A stretch of 64,000 nt of DNA. Source: Pectobacterium actinidiae. Lineage in GTDB: Bacteria; Pseudomonadota; Gammaproteobacteria; Enterobacterales; Enterobacteriaceae. The stretch is taken from positions 868,001 through 932,000 of the forward strand of contig NZ_JRMH01000001.1 of NCBI RefSeq assembly GCF_000803315.1. Direction: 5' to 3'. The position numbers were made by a program, and so were the translations under genes. A model generated the notes under the pieces. That model had not been told where the DNA came from and did not search any database. It saw only the letters and a list, made by a program, of their open reading frames with translations. This document shows, piece by piece, positions 43,357 to 51,578 of the stretch; position 1 is the first letter of the stretch, and every line of letters begins with the position of its first letter.

Positions 43357-45921
43357 TTAGAGCATTTTCTTTAGCTGGTAGAGCCAGTCCAGCGCCTGAC
43401 GGGGCGTGAGCGCGTCAGGATCGATGCCCTCCAGTGCTTCAATCGCCGGTGAGGGTTCATCATTGCTGAGCAGTGCCAGCTGTGCGCCATCAATATGGCT
43501 GGATGACGCATTATTCGATAACGTTTCCAGCTCTTTCAGCTTCTGACGAGCACGTTTAATCACTTCTTTTGGGACACCCGCCAGTGCGGCGACGGCAAGG
43601 CCGTAACTTTTGCTGGCTGCGCCATCTTGTACGCTGTGCATAAAGGCGATGGTGTCGCCGTGCTCGCGTGCATCTAAGTGAACGTTTACTACGCCTTCCA
43701 TTTTTTCTGGCAGGGTGGTCAGCTCAAAATAGTGCGTGGCAAACAGCGTCATGGCTTTGATGCGGTTTGCCAGATTTTCGGCGCAGGCCCATGCCAGCGA
43801 CAGGCCGTCGTATGTCGAGGTTCCGCGGCCGATTTCGTCCATCAGTACCAGGCTATTTTCCGTAGCGTTGTGCAGGATATTCGCCGTTTCCGTCATTTCT
43901 ACCATAAAGGTGGAGCGGCCAGAGGCCAGATCGTCTGCAGCACCCACGCGGGTGAAAATACGATCGACGGGGCCAATGACCGCCTGATCTGCGGGCACAA
44001 AGCAGCCGATGTGCGCCATCAACACGATGAGTGCGGCCTGACGCATGTAAGTACTTTTACCGCCCATATTGGGGCCGGTGATAATCAGCATACGACGCTG
44101 TGGTGTCAGCGACAGGGGGTTAGAGATAAACGGCTCACGAAGCACCTGTTCGACGACAGGGTGACGACCGCCTGTGATTTTGATGCCGGGCTTATCACTC
44201 AGCGTCGGGCAGACGTAATTCAGCGTATCGGCGCGTTCGGCCAGATTCGTCAGGACATCCAGTTCGGCCAACGCGGCGGCGCTTTGTTGAAGCTCGGCCA
44301 GATGAGGCAGCAGCAGGTCGAAAAGCTCATCGTAGAGCGCTTTTTCCAGCGCCAGCGCCTTGCCCTTCGAGGTCAGAACCTTGTCCTCGTACTCTTTTAG
44401 CTCGGGAATGATATAGCGTTCGGCATTTTTCAGCGTCTGGCGGCGTACATAGTGAATCGGCACCAGATGGCTTTGACCACGGCTGACCTGAATGTAATAG
44501 CCGTGTATGCCATTGAAGCCGACTTTCAGCGTATCAAGTCCCAGCTTTTCGCGCTCGCGAATTTCCAGACGGTCCAGATAATCGCTGGCACCGTCAGCCA
44601 GCGCACGCCATTCATCCAGTTCGGCATGGTAGCCCGGCGCGATAACACCGCCGTCACGTACCAGCACGGGCGGCGCTTCGACAACCGCGCGTTCCAGTAA
44701 ATCCCGCAGCTCATCAAATTGACCAATCAGGCTGACCAGACGACGAACCGAATCAGTTTCCAACGGCGCAAGCTGCTGGCGAATATCGGGAAACTGCTGG
44801 AAAGCATGGCGCATACGTGCAAGATCGCGCGGGCGAGCCGTGCGCAACGCGAGCCGCGCCAGAATACGCTCCAGATCGCCGACCTGTCGCAGATAGGGTT
44901 GCAGATCGAGAGTGATCTCCTGCAACGCACTGATTGCCTGTTGGCGCTGTTTGAGCGCCTCAATATCGCGGCTGGGCATGTGAATCCAGCGTTTCAGCAT
45001 CCTGCTGCCCATTGCCGTCACGGTGCAGTCCAACACGGCAGCCAGCGTATTTTCCACTCCGCCAGACAGATTCTGTGTGAGTTCAAGGTTACGGCGCGTG
45101 GCGGCATCCATGATGATGCCGTCCTGCTGGCGCTCCATCGTAATGCCGCGAATATGCGGCAGCGAGGTGCGCTGGGTGTCTTTCGCGTATTGCAGCAGGC
45201 ATCCGGCGGCTCGCAGTGCGAGTTTTGCCTGCTCTACGCCAAAACCAGTCAGATCGCGGGTGCCAAATTGCAGGTTGAGCTGCTGACGTGCCGTATCAGG
45301 TTCAAACTCCCATAGCGGACGGCGACGCAGTCCGTGGCGGTTTTCGATCAAATCCATGGACTCAAAGGATTCAGGGTAGAGCAATTCCGCTGGATTGGTG
45401 CGCTGTAATTCGGCCGCCATGGTTTCTCGATCGGCAGGCTCGCTCACCCGAAAGCGTCCAGAGCTGATATCCAGAGTGGCATAACCGAATCCCCGTCCGT
45501 CCTGCCAGATCGCTGCCAGCAGGTTGTCCTGCTTTTCCTGCAATAGCGCTTCGTCGCTGATGGTTCCTGGCGTGACGATACGGACAACTTTGCGTTCTAC
45601 AGGCCCTTTGCTGGTGGCCGGGTCGCCAATTTGTTCGCAGATAGCGACGGATTCGCCCATTTGCACCAGTCTGGCAAGGTAGTTTTCAACGGCATGGTGA
45701 GGAACGCCAGCCATCGGTATCGGTTCCCCTGCGGAAGCGCCGCGCTTCGTCAGAGAAATATCCAGCAGTTGAGAAGCCCGCTTGGCATCGTCATAGAACA
45801 GCTCGTAAAAATCGCCCATGCGGTAAAACAGCAGGATTTCCGGATGTTCAGCCTTTAACCTAAAGTACTGCTGCATCATCGGCGTATGGGCAGTGAAATC
45901 CTTGTCGGTAGAATCTTTCAT
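43357..45921 (-). CDS. mutS: DNA mismatch repair protein MutS
   Basis: 854 residues (E. coli 853). The mismatch-contacting F-x-E motif is in [15 protein letters not shown] near residue 35. A connector, core and clamp follow, then the ABC-type ATPase with Walker [16 protein letters not shown] near residue 615, and a C-terminal tetramerisation tail. It recognises mismatches and recruits MutL. Its neighbours differ from E. coli, where mutS lies at 61 min beside pphB. Confidence 0.98.
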   Translation of the reverse strand: MKDSTDKDFTAHTPMMQQYFRLKAEHPEILLFYRMGDFYELFYDDAKRASQLLDISLTKRGASAGEPIPMAGVPHHAVENYLARLVQMGESVAICEQIGDPATSKGPVERKVVRIVTPGTISDEALLQEKQDNLLAAIWQDGRGFGYATLDISSGRFRVSEPADRETMAAELQRTNPAELLYPESFESMDLIENRHGLRRRPLWEFEPDTARQQLNLQFGTRDLTGFGVEQAKLALRAAGCLLQYAKDTQRTSLPHIRGITMERQQDGIIMDAATRRNLELTQNLSGGVENTLAAVLDCTVTAMGSRMLKRWIHMPSRDIEALKQRQQAISALQEITLDLQPYLRQVGDLERILARLALRTARPRDLARMRHAFQQFPDIRQQLAPLETDSVRRLVSLIGQFDELRDLLERAVVEAPPVLVRDGGVIAPGYHAELDEWRALADGASDYLDRLEIREREKLGLDTLKVGFNGIHGYYIQVSRGQSHLVPIHYVRRQTLKNAERYIIPELKEYEDKVLTSKGKALALEKALYDELFDLLLPHLAELQQSAAALAELDVLTNLAERADTLNYVCPTLSDKPGIKITGGRHPVVEQVLREPFISNPLSLTPQRRMLIITGPNMGGKSTYMRQAALIVLMAHIGCFVPADQAVIGPVDRIFTRVGAADDLASGRSTFMVEMTETANILHNATENSLVLMDEIGRGTSTYDGLSLAWACAENLANRIKAMTLFATHYFELTTLPEKMEGVVNVHLDAREHGDTIAFMHSVQDGAASKSYGLAVAALAGVPKEVIKRARQKLKELETLSNNASSSHIDGAQLALLSNDEPSPAIEALEGIDPDALTPRQALDWLYQLKKML

Positions 45922-46373
45922 ATTGATTTTACTCAGTCTTAACGCTTTTGTTCGTCAGGTGATGGCATTGGGTTTGATAGCAAACCTTGCTGATGGCGCG
46001 TCACCTGAGCATTGAAATGGAATGCCAGAAGTATACTGACTGGCGGATGAAAAACATCACCCGCGAGTGCGCTATCTTATCATTGATGGCTGCGATTTGA
46101 CGTCATGGCGACGTTACCAGACTGAGGCAGGGATGCGTATCCGATTTTTCTACGATTACTCAAGTACGCGAGGCAGCTCGCAGGTTTCGCTCATAACGCA
46201 GTAGAGGAAACGATAACGTACGATGAAAAGTGCATGCTCAAGAAGACAGATGGGACTAAATAGCTTCGCATATTACCGTTCCATGTTAGCCAGGTCATGC
46301 TGATATTGGGCGAAGCTATTTAGTATTTTTAACGAAGAGAATACCATCGTCGTGTGTTTTTAATAATATTACT
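45922..46373. other. Intergenic region between mutS and the accessory island
   Basis: These 452 bp contain no convincing ORF. They include the mutS promoter region on the minus strand near 45922-46050 and a striking 15-bp inverted repeat, listed separately. This is the left edge of the AT-rich accessory cluster. Confidence 0.6.
46255..46324 (+). repeat. Perfect 15-bp inverted repeat with 40-nt spacer
   Basis: ACTAAATAGCTTCGC at 46255-46269 is exactly mirrored by GCGAAGCTATTTAGT at 46310-46324, followed by ATTTTTAA on the plus strand. It could terminate an unannotated plus-strand RNA, or be the remnant of a small palindromic element at the island edge. Confidence 0.75.
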
Positions 46374-47021
46374 TCAGAAAGGATTAGCCAGAGTAAATGC
46401 CGTGTATAGCGTTTTTATTCCGAGAAATAGCATTAGTGAGCCAGCAATAATATCAAACCATTTTTTATAATTGAGATAGGTGTTTCTTGGGCGCTGATAA
46501 GACAGAACGACAGCGACAAAGATATACCACAAGGCATCAATAGAGAAGGCGATAGCGGGTAAAATAAAATACATCTCAAATGAGAGCGTATGACTCAATA
46601 GGGCGGAGAAGACGCTGGCAAAAACCAGGGCAGTATTGGGGTTACTTAATTGAATAATAAGCCCCTGGAAATAGCTTTGCATGAACGACTGTTGTTCAAC
46701 ACCCTCTAGAGTATGGTTTACAGTAATGTTGGTTTTTTTAATTGTGAATTTATACGCGAGATAAATGAGATAGCACCCCCCCAATATTCTGATGAAAAAA
46801 TAAAAATCGGGCATGGTTTTGATAATGGCTTGAAGGCCAAATATTGCAGCAAGGGAAAAAATCAAACTTCCTGTACCCATACTGAGTGCCGTCGCAATTC
46901 CATTCAGCCGAGATGTCGCGACAGTTGTTCGTGCAACCAAAAGAAAACTTTCTCCTGGATTCATGGCTCCTAATAGTAATGTCCCGCTGATGGCGAATAA
47001 GGTGAATGCTACATTTTCCAT
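46374..47021 (-). CDS. LysE/RhtB-family amino-acid exporter
   Basis: A 215-residue inner-membrane protein with about six helices. The N-terminal GAMNPGESFLLVARTTVATSRLNG-type signature (split) and the central QLSNPNTALVFASVFSALL motif assign it to LysE/RhtB translocators, which export amino acids or small derivatives by proton antiport. It lies 10 bp downstream of an ATP-grasp ligase gene in the same direction, so it probably exports or confers self-resistance to the cluster's product. It is not a housekeeping rhtB/rhtC by context. The substrate is inference only. Confidence 0.88.
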   Translation of the reverse strand: MENVAFTLFAISGTLLLGAMNPGESFLLVARTTVATSRLNGIATALSMGTGSLIFSLAAIFGLQAIIKTMPDFYFFIRILGGCYLIYLAYKFTIKKTNITVNHTLEGVEQQSFMQSYFQGLIIQLSNPNTALVFASVFSALLSHTLSFEMYFILPAIAFSIDALWYIFVAVVLSYQRPRNTYLNYKKWFDIIAGSLMLFLGIKTLYTAFTLANPF

Positions 47022-47031
47022 TTTTAACCTT

Positions 47032-48246
47032 TTATTTTGTGCAGTATTTGTACTTTAGTGTTATCTCAGATAACGCATCCTGAGCGGTAGATAACGCTTC
47101 GCCAGCCGTAGTCCCTGTCGCAATTGCAAATAAACTCCTGTCAAAACTATTTGCTACGCGGCGCGCCGTGTCACCGGGTTTCGTTAACATAGTAATATCT
47201 TTGATACCGGTTCGGCGTCTTGCTTCTTCCAGACCTAGTACACTGTCGAGAATAAATTTTTCATTACCTTCTGGTGAGGAATACCATACCGCTGAATAAC
47301 AGGTATCCTCCCTTTTACGTAAGTCAATTTCCTCTACACTATCGGTATTTATTTTTGCTACAAGATTCATCAAATCGATGCCTGTAGAAAACTCCAATAG
47401 GCGATAGATATTGTCTCCGCCTGGGCGAGTATGGCTTTCGATAACGGTGGGGCCATTATTTGAAAGAATAATTTCAGTGTGGGAGGCACTGTTGTCGAAC
47501 CCCATTACACTTAGAAAATCTTGGATATATTTTCTGATGAGATCTTCCTGCTCAAGCGTAATGGGTGCGGGTAAAACATGACCAATTTCAACGAATTTAT
47601 CATTTTTGTATTTTTTTGTAATGGCTAAAATATGATGTTGGCCATGGTAAGAAATAGCCTCAACGCTGTACTCATCTCCAGCAACAAATGACTCAAGAAT
47701 AAACGTTTCACCGCTCTTTTCGCAAAGTATTGGCTCAAGTTGATGATAGCTTTTCTCATCGTGAAGAAGAAATATATCCCTGCTGGCCTCACCTGAAAGT
47801 GGTTTTAAAACAGCAGGAAAGCCAACACGCTTCAATGCAGGGGCAAGATCAGAATGTTGATTTATTTTTTCAAATTTTATCGTTGGGAAGTTATTCATTT
47901 TCAGATGCTTGCGCATCGAATATTTATCCACGGTCCTGCTAACCAATTGCTCATCGGTAATAATCGGTAACCCGGTATAGGCCGCTACACGAGCTGCGAC
48001 CTGTTGCCATTGTTCATTAAAAGCGATTACGCGGTCGATACTGAAAATTGTTTTATTTTCACATATATTTCGTGCTAATGATTCTATGTCATCTTTATTC
48101 TCAGGGAAATTGATACCATCATAAAGATTGTCTTCATTAAGATTAATCTTTCTTGTGGGATCAGGGATGATGAACAAGTGATGCCCAAGCAACTTGAGTT
48201 TCTTATGTATCGGAGAAAAGCCACTACCTATGATCAGTATGCGCAT
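47032..48246 (-). CDS. ATP-grasp carboxylate-amine ligase (first of two in the cluster)
   Basis: This 404-residue ATP-grasp protein has an N-terminal preATP domain (MRILIIGSGFSPIHKKL), a central ATP-binding lobe (FPAVLKPLSGEASRDIFLL; ILESFVAGDEYSVEAIS), and the metal-binding acid/Asn segment VIESHTRPGGDNIYRLLE. These features resemble BacD/DdaF-type L-amino-acid ligases and biotin-carboxylase-like ATP-grasp folds. It would activate a carboxylate as acyl phosphate and couple it to an amine, giving a peptide or amide. It is divergent from the six-gene operon across 159 bp. The substrates are unknown. Confidence 0.85.
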   Translation of the reverse strand: MRILIIGSGFSPIHKKLKLLGHHLFIIPDPTRKINLNEDNLYDGINFPENKDDIESLARNICENKTIFSIDRVIAFNEQWQQVAARVAAYTGLPIITDEQLVSRTVDKYSMRKHLKMNNFPTIKFEKINQHSDLAPALKRVGFPAVLKPLSGEASRDIFLLHDEKSYHQLEPILCEKSGETFILESFVAGDEYSVEAISYHGQHHILAITKKYKNDKFVEIGHVLPAPITLEQEDLIRKYIQDFLSVMGFDNSASHTEIILSNNGPTVIESHTRPGGDNIYRLLEFSTGIDLMNLVAKINTDSVEEIDLRKREDTCYSAVWYSSPEGNEKFILDSVLGLEEARRRTGIKDITMLTKPGDTARRVANSFDRSLFAIATGTTAGEALSTAQDALSEITLKYKYCTK

Positions 48247-48405
48247 ATCACCTACTCTTATCGAATGCTTTATATGCGTAAGACTCTCTCTTCAAGACAT
48301 CCTCCGCAACTGACAATTCTGCTAGTTGTAAAGAAAATACGTAAAACTTAAGGTGGCTAACGTTTCTCGGATAGGAATATTTTTTGATAAACGAAGGGTG
48401 TTTTT
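48247..48405. promoter_or_regulatory. Divergent promoter region of the biosynthetic cluster
   Basis: 159 AT-rich bp separate the divergent ATP-grasp and SbnA-like genes. Both transcription units should start here. I see no strong -35/-10 pair, fitting an activator-dependent promoter. An AAGGG Shine-Dalgarno lies 8 bases before the ATG at 48406. Confidence 0.55.
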
Positions 48406-49590
48406 ATGCTGAGCGTTATGTATGGGTTTTTTAAACGAAATCTATTTCATTATTTTGATTTTTTAAAGTTTGAAAATAATGGACTATTCGTATATCAAGC
48501 AAATCGTGGTATTCCTGTTCTTATTGCCAGAATAGATAGTTCAGCTAATTCAGAGAAAATTAAAATGAAATACAACAGTATTCTTAAGACAGTAGGAAAT
48601 ACACCCTGTGTACGTATCAATGCGTTTGACACTCAAGGCGTAAATGTCCATCTTAAAATGGAAACAACCAATCCAGGTGGGAGCATTAAAGATAGAATCG
48701 CTATTTCCATGCTGGAGAAAGCAGAAAGTAAAGGCGTACTGCGCAAAGGCATGATCGTTATCGAGCCATCATCAGGGAATACCGCGATTGGCTTGGCAAT
48801 GGCATGCGCCGCAAAAGGATATAAATTTATTGCTATTTTAGATCGCATGGTACCCAGTGCTAAACGAGATAAAATAAAGGCTTATGGTGCGGATATCATT
48901 TTCTTACCAGAATTTGAAGATGGTATTGATACGGTTTTGTATCGTATAGAATTGACTAAAAAAATCATTTCGTTATACCCAAACGCCTTTAGTCCCATGC
49001 AGTTTGAGAATCAGGATAACCCTCAGGAACACTACGATTCAACAGCACGAGAAATATACAGTCAGTTCTCTGGTGATATTAGCGGTGTTTTTATTACCGC
49101 AGGAAGTTGCGGCACAATCACTGGCGTTTCAAGATACCTTAAAGAAATGAATCCTGCGATTAAAGTATTTGCGGTTGAGCCGATGGGGTCAATTATCTTT
49201 GGCGGTGAGGCAGGGAAATATTTTGTGCAGGGTGCTGGCTTGGCATTTCGTCCCAAAATTCTAGATGATCGTTACATCGACGATGCGATAAAAATATCTG
49301 ATTTCACGGCGTTTAAAATAGCTCGTGAGTTGGCTCGTAAAGAAGGCATCCTGATTGGTGGCACGGGGGCTTGTGCATTATCTGCCGGGCTGGAACGTCT
49401 GAATAAGTTCAACCCGGGGGATAATGTCGTGATTATCATCCCAGATAGTGGTGAACGATACGTTGATACTATTTACAGTGATACATGGCTTGCAAAGCAC
49501 GGGTTCTCAGAGTTGATTGAAAAAAGTGACTGTGACAATGAATTGACATCTCTCGTTTATGAATTAGGATGTACTCTAAATGATTTCTGA
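48406..49590 (+). CDS. SbnA/cysteine-synthase-like PLP enzyme (putative beta-replacement enzyme)
   Basis: This fold-type II PLP enzyme has the Schiff-base Lys in NPGGSIKDR (residue 95), the phosphate loop SSGNTAIG, GSCGTITGVSRYLKE, and a C-terminus (GSIIFGGEAGKYFVQG; PDSGERYVDTIYSDTWL) that resembles staphyloferrin SbnA more than CysK. SbnA-type enzymes join O-phosphoserine and an amine to make a 2,3-diaminopropionate precursor. With the ATG at 48406, which has the better Shine-Dalgarno, the protein is 394 residues with a 53-residue aromatic-rich extension not seen in the family. The ATG at 48565 would give a normal 341-residue enzyme. No SbnB-like partner is in the window. It overlaps the next gene by 11 bp. 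Confidence 0.85.
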   Translation: MLSVMYGFFKRNLFHYFDFLKFENNGLFVYQANRGIPVLIARIDSSANSEKIKMKYNSILKTVGNTPCVRINAFDTQGVNVHLKMETTNPGGSIKDRIAISMLEKAESKGVLRKGMIVIEPSSGNTAIGLAMACAAKGYKFIAILDRMVPSAKRDKIKAYGADIIFLPEFEDGIDTVLYRIELTKKIISLYPNAFSPMQFENQDNPQEHYDSTAREIYSQFSGDISGVFITAGSCGTITGVSRYLKEMNPAIKVFAVEPMGSIIFGGEAGKYFVQGAGLAFRPKILDDRYIDDAIKISDFTAFKIARELARKEGILIGGTGACALSAGLERLNKFNPGDNVVIIIPDSGERYVDTIYSDTWLAKHGFSELIEKSDCDNELTSLVYELGCTLNDF

Positions 49591-50767
49591 TAATGTTATT
49601 GCTATATTTTATAATCGTCTTTACAACCCGCTCATTATCAAGGATCTAAAGAAAAATTTTACCAATGTGTATTCTGTTTTGATTGATGAAGGCAAGGCAT
49701 GTGACATAGAAGATATTGAGCTGGAATGTATAGCCGCAGGTGCAGATCGCTTTATTTATAAGGATTATCGTGACCAATACGCACGTAATATCATCTCAAA
49801 AGCGATCAAGGCTAATGCGATATATCAAGATGGCTACCATCTCAGTGCGGCATTATCACGCCCAGCGTTAGCTGAGGCTGCGGTTGAAGTCGCAACCGAG
49901 TTGAATATTGAACATATTGCACATCAATTCCGTGGAAACGATCAAGTCAGAATGGACATGAATATCGAAATACTCGGTAAAACGCCCATAGCTTCATTGA
50001 GACGTTTTTCCCATAGCGATCAAGATGTTTATGACTATGCACGCCGTTATAATATTCCATTAGAGTTTGGCTGTAATAATCCCTACTCTACGAGTGAGAA
50101 TATGTGGGGGCTGACGATAGAATGTGGTGATTTAGAAAATCCTGGCCGTACAATGCCTGAAGACGTAAAGGATTTTATATCCGCAGAATATAAAGAATGT
50201 GTGGAGCCAACGGTCATCACGTTGGGTTTTGCAAAAGGTATACCTGTCTCGTTGAATCATGAATGTATGCCACTTTACGAGATTATTGAAAGATTAAAAA
50301 TAATTGGTAATACCTATTTAGTCGGCCTGTTCGATATGGTTGAGGATGGTGTCGTTGGCTTAAAAAGTCGTGCGATATATCAATCTCCAGCAGCACATCT
50401 TTTAATTATGGCACATAAGCAATTAGAGATTTATTGCTCTAATAGAAATGAAAATTGGTTTAAAGAAACTATCGATAGAAAGTGGACTGAAATGGTTTAT
50501 TCAGGTCTTTGGTACGATCCTTTAATGAATCATTTAAACTCTTTTATTGACAGTATCAATTGCAATGTGAATGGCACCGTAGATTTAGAGATCGGTATGT
50601 ACTACGCCCGCGTTATCTCTCGTGATTCGGATTCGTCAATCTACAATGCGGATATGGCCATTTACAACTGTGGACATCTTTATAGTCAAGATGATGCAGA
50701 AGGATTTTCACGGATATTTAATATTCATAGTAAATGTAGTGCAATCAAAAAAAGGGAAATAAAATGA
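49580..50767 (+). CDS. Argininosuccinate-synthase paralogue with degenerate ATP site
   Basis: 395 residues, near ArgG length. ArgG-like landmarks are GYHLSAALSRPALAEAAVEVA (86-106), GNDQVRMD (119-126), YARRYNIPLEFGCNNPYST, ENMWGLTIECGDLENPG, and VGLKSRAIYQSPAAHLLIMAHKQLE. In true ArgG the N-terminus reads like AYSGGLDTS and binds ATP; here the same strand is AIFYNRLYNPL, and TGKGNDQ is shortened to FRGNDQ. It may therefore bind a ureido amino acid and aspartate-like ligand without classical adenylation, or have a new activity. The gene overlaps both neighbours (11 bp, then ATGA), so it is translated as part of the operon. No argininosuccinate lyase gene is nearby. Confidence 0.85.
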   Translation: MISDNVIAIFYNRLYNPLIIKDLKKNFTNVYSVLIDEGKACDIEDIELECIAAGADRFIYKDYRDQYARNIISKAIKANAIYQDGYHLSAALSRPALAEAAVEVATELNIEHIAHQFRGNDQVRMDMNIEILGKTPIASLRRFSHSDQDVYDYARRYNIPLEFGCNNPYSTSENMWGLTIECGDLENPGRTMPEDVKDFISAEYKECVEPTVITLGFAKGIPVSLNHECMPLYEIIERLKIIGNTYLVGLFDMVEDGVVGLKSRAIYQSPAAHLLIMAHKQLEIYCSNRNENWFKETIDRKWTEMVYSGLWYDPLMNHLNSFIDSINCNVNGTVDLEIGMYYARVISRDSDSSIYNADMAIYNCGHLYSQDDAEGFSRIFNIHSKCSAIKKREIK

Positions 50768-51567
50768 TTCATGAACTACTGATGTGTAAACCTGACTTCT
50801 ACGATATTGAATATGTTATTAATGATTGGATGGATCCAAAAAACAAAGTAGACAAAGTTGTCGCACAAAATCAATGGAATTATGTTTACGATCAACTGGT
50901 GACGCGTGGTATAAAAGTTAAAGTTATTGAGCCAGTAAAAGGCTTACCAGATATGACTTTTGCCGGTGACTGCGGCATGATTCATAATAATAAATTTCTG
51001 GCAAGTAATTTCAGGCACCCTGAACGGCAGGGTGAGACACCGTATTATATCGATTTTTTGAAGAAAGAGGGTTTTGAAGTCCATCGTGTCGAGCCTGGTG
51101 TACATTTTGAAGGTCTGGGAGATGTGATTTACTGGGACGACAGTATTATATTCGGTTTCGGTCCTCGCTCTGATAAAGACGCGGTTAAAGCCATTCGGGA
51201 AACGTATCCAGAATTGAAAGTTCTTGGCGAATTACATATTCAGGATAATACGTTCTTTCATGTTGCACTGGCCTTCTCTTTCATTTCTGAAGATACAATT
51301 ATTTATTACCCTGAGGCTTTCACTAAGGAAAGTCAGGATTATATTGAAAAAAACTTTAGCCGGCGCATTGCTGTCTCAGAGTTTGATGCCAAAGAGCTGT
51401 TTGTATGTAACAATATCCCTATTGGTAACGATGTATTAATGCATGATTGTTCTCCTGAAGTTGAACAAAAAATTAATGATTTTGGTTTCAATGTTGTTAA
51501 ATGCAATATGAGTGAATATTTTAAAAGTGGCGGGAGTTTACGCTGTCTGGTGCTTAAGCTGAATTAA
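50764..51567 (+). CDS. Amidinotransferase/dimethylargininase-superfamily enzyme
   Basis: This 267-residue guanidino-modifying fold protein has the family landmarks LPDMTFAGDCGMI (61-73), SNFRHPERQGETPYY, HFEGLGDVIYW (114-124), GFGPRSD, His166 in TFFHVALAF, and the catalytic Cys261 in KSGGSLRCLVL. Relatives hydrolyse or transfer the amidino group of arginine derivatives through a Cys-amidino intermediate. Differences from the common TANAG and FEGEGD forms at the substrate-binding acids suggest a changed substrate. It begins within the end of the ArgG-like gene (ATGA overlap), with AAGGGA before the ATG. The role is probably making or trimming a guanidino or ureido group. Confidence 0.85.
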   Translation: MIHELLMCKPDFYDIEYVINDWMDPKNKVDKVVAQNQWNYVYDQLVTRGIKVKVIEPVKGLPDMTFAGDCGMIHNNKFLASNFRHPERQGETPYYIDFLKKEGFEVHRVEPGVHFEGLGDVIYWDDSIIFGFGPRSDKDAVKAIRETYPELKVLGELHIQDNTFFHVALAFSFISEDTIIYYPEAFTKESQDYIEKNFSRRIAVSEFDAKELFVCNNIPIGNDVLMHDCSPEVEQKINDFGFNVVKCNMSEYFKSGGSLRCLVLKLN

Positions 51568-51578
51568 GAGGTTTTAAA

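Noticed and set aside
43678..44400. 240-codon plus-strand frame
   Set aside because: Antisense to mutS, no recognisable domain.
46097..46125. TTGACG as a promoter -35 for a plus-strand RNA before the 46255 repeat
   Set aside because: The matching -10 (GACTGA) is poor; evidence is too weak to call a promoter.
49580..50767. ArgG-like gene as a pseudogene
   Set aside because: The frame is intact at full family length, both ends overlap functional neighbours and several core motifs are kept, so a changed function is more likely than decay.
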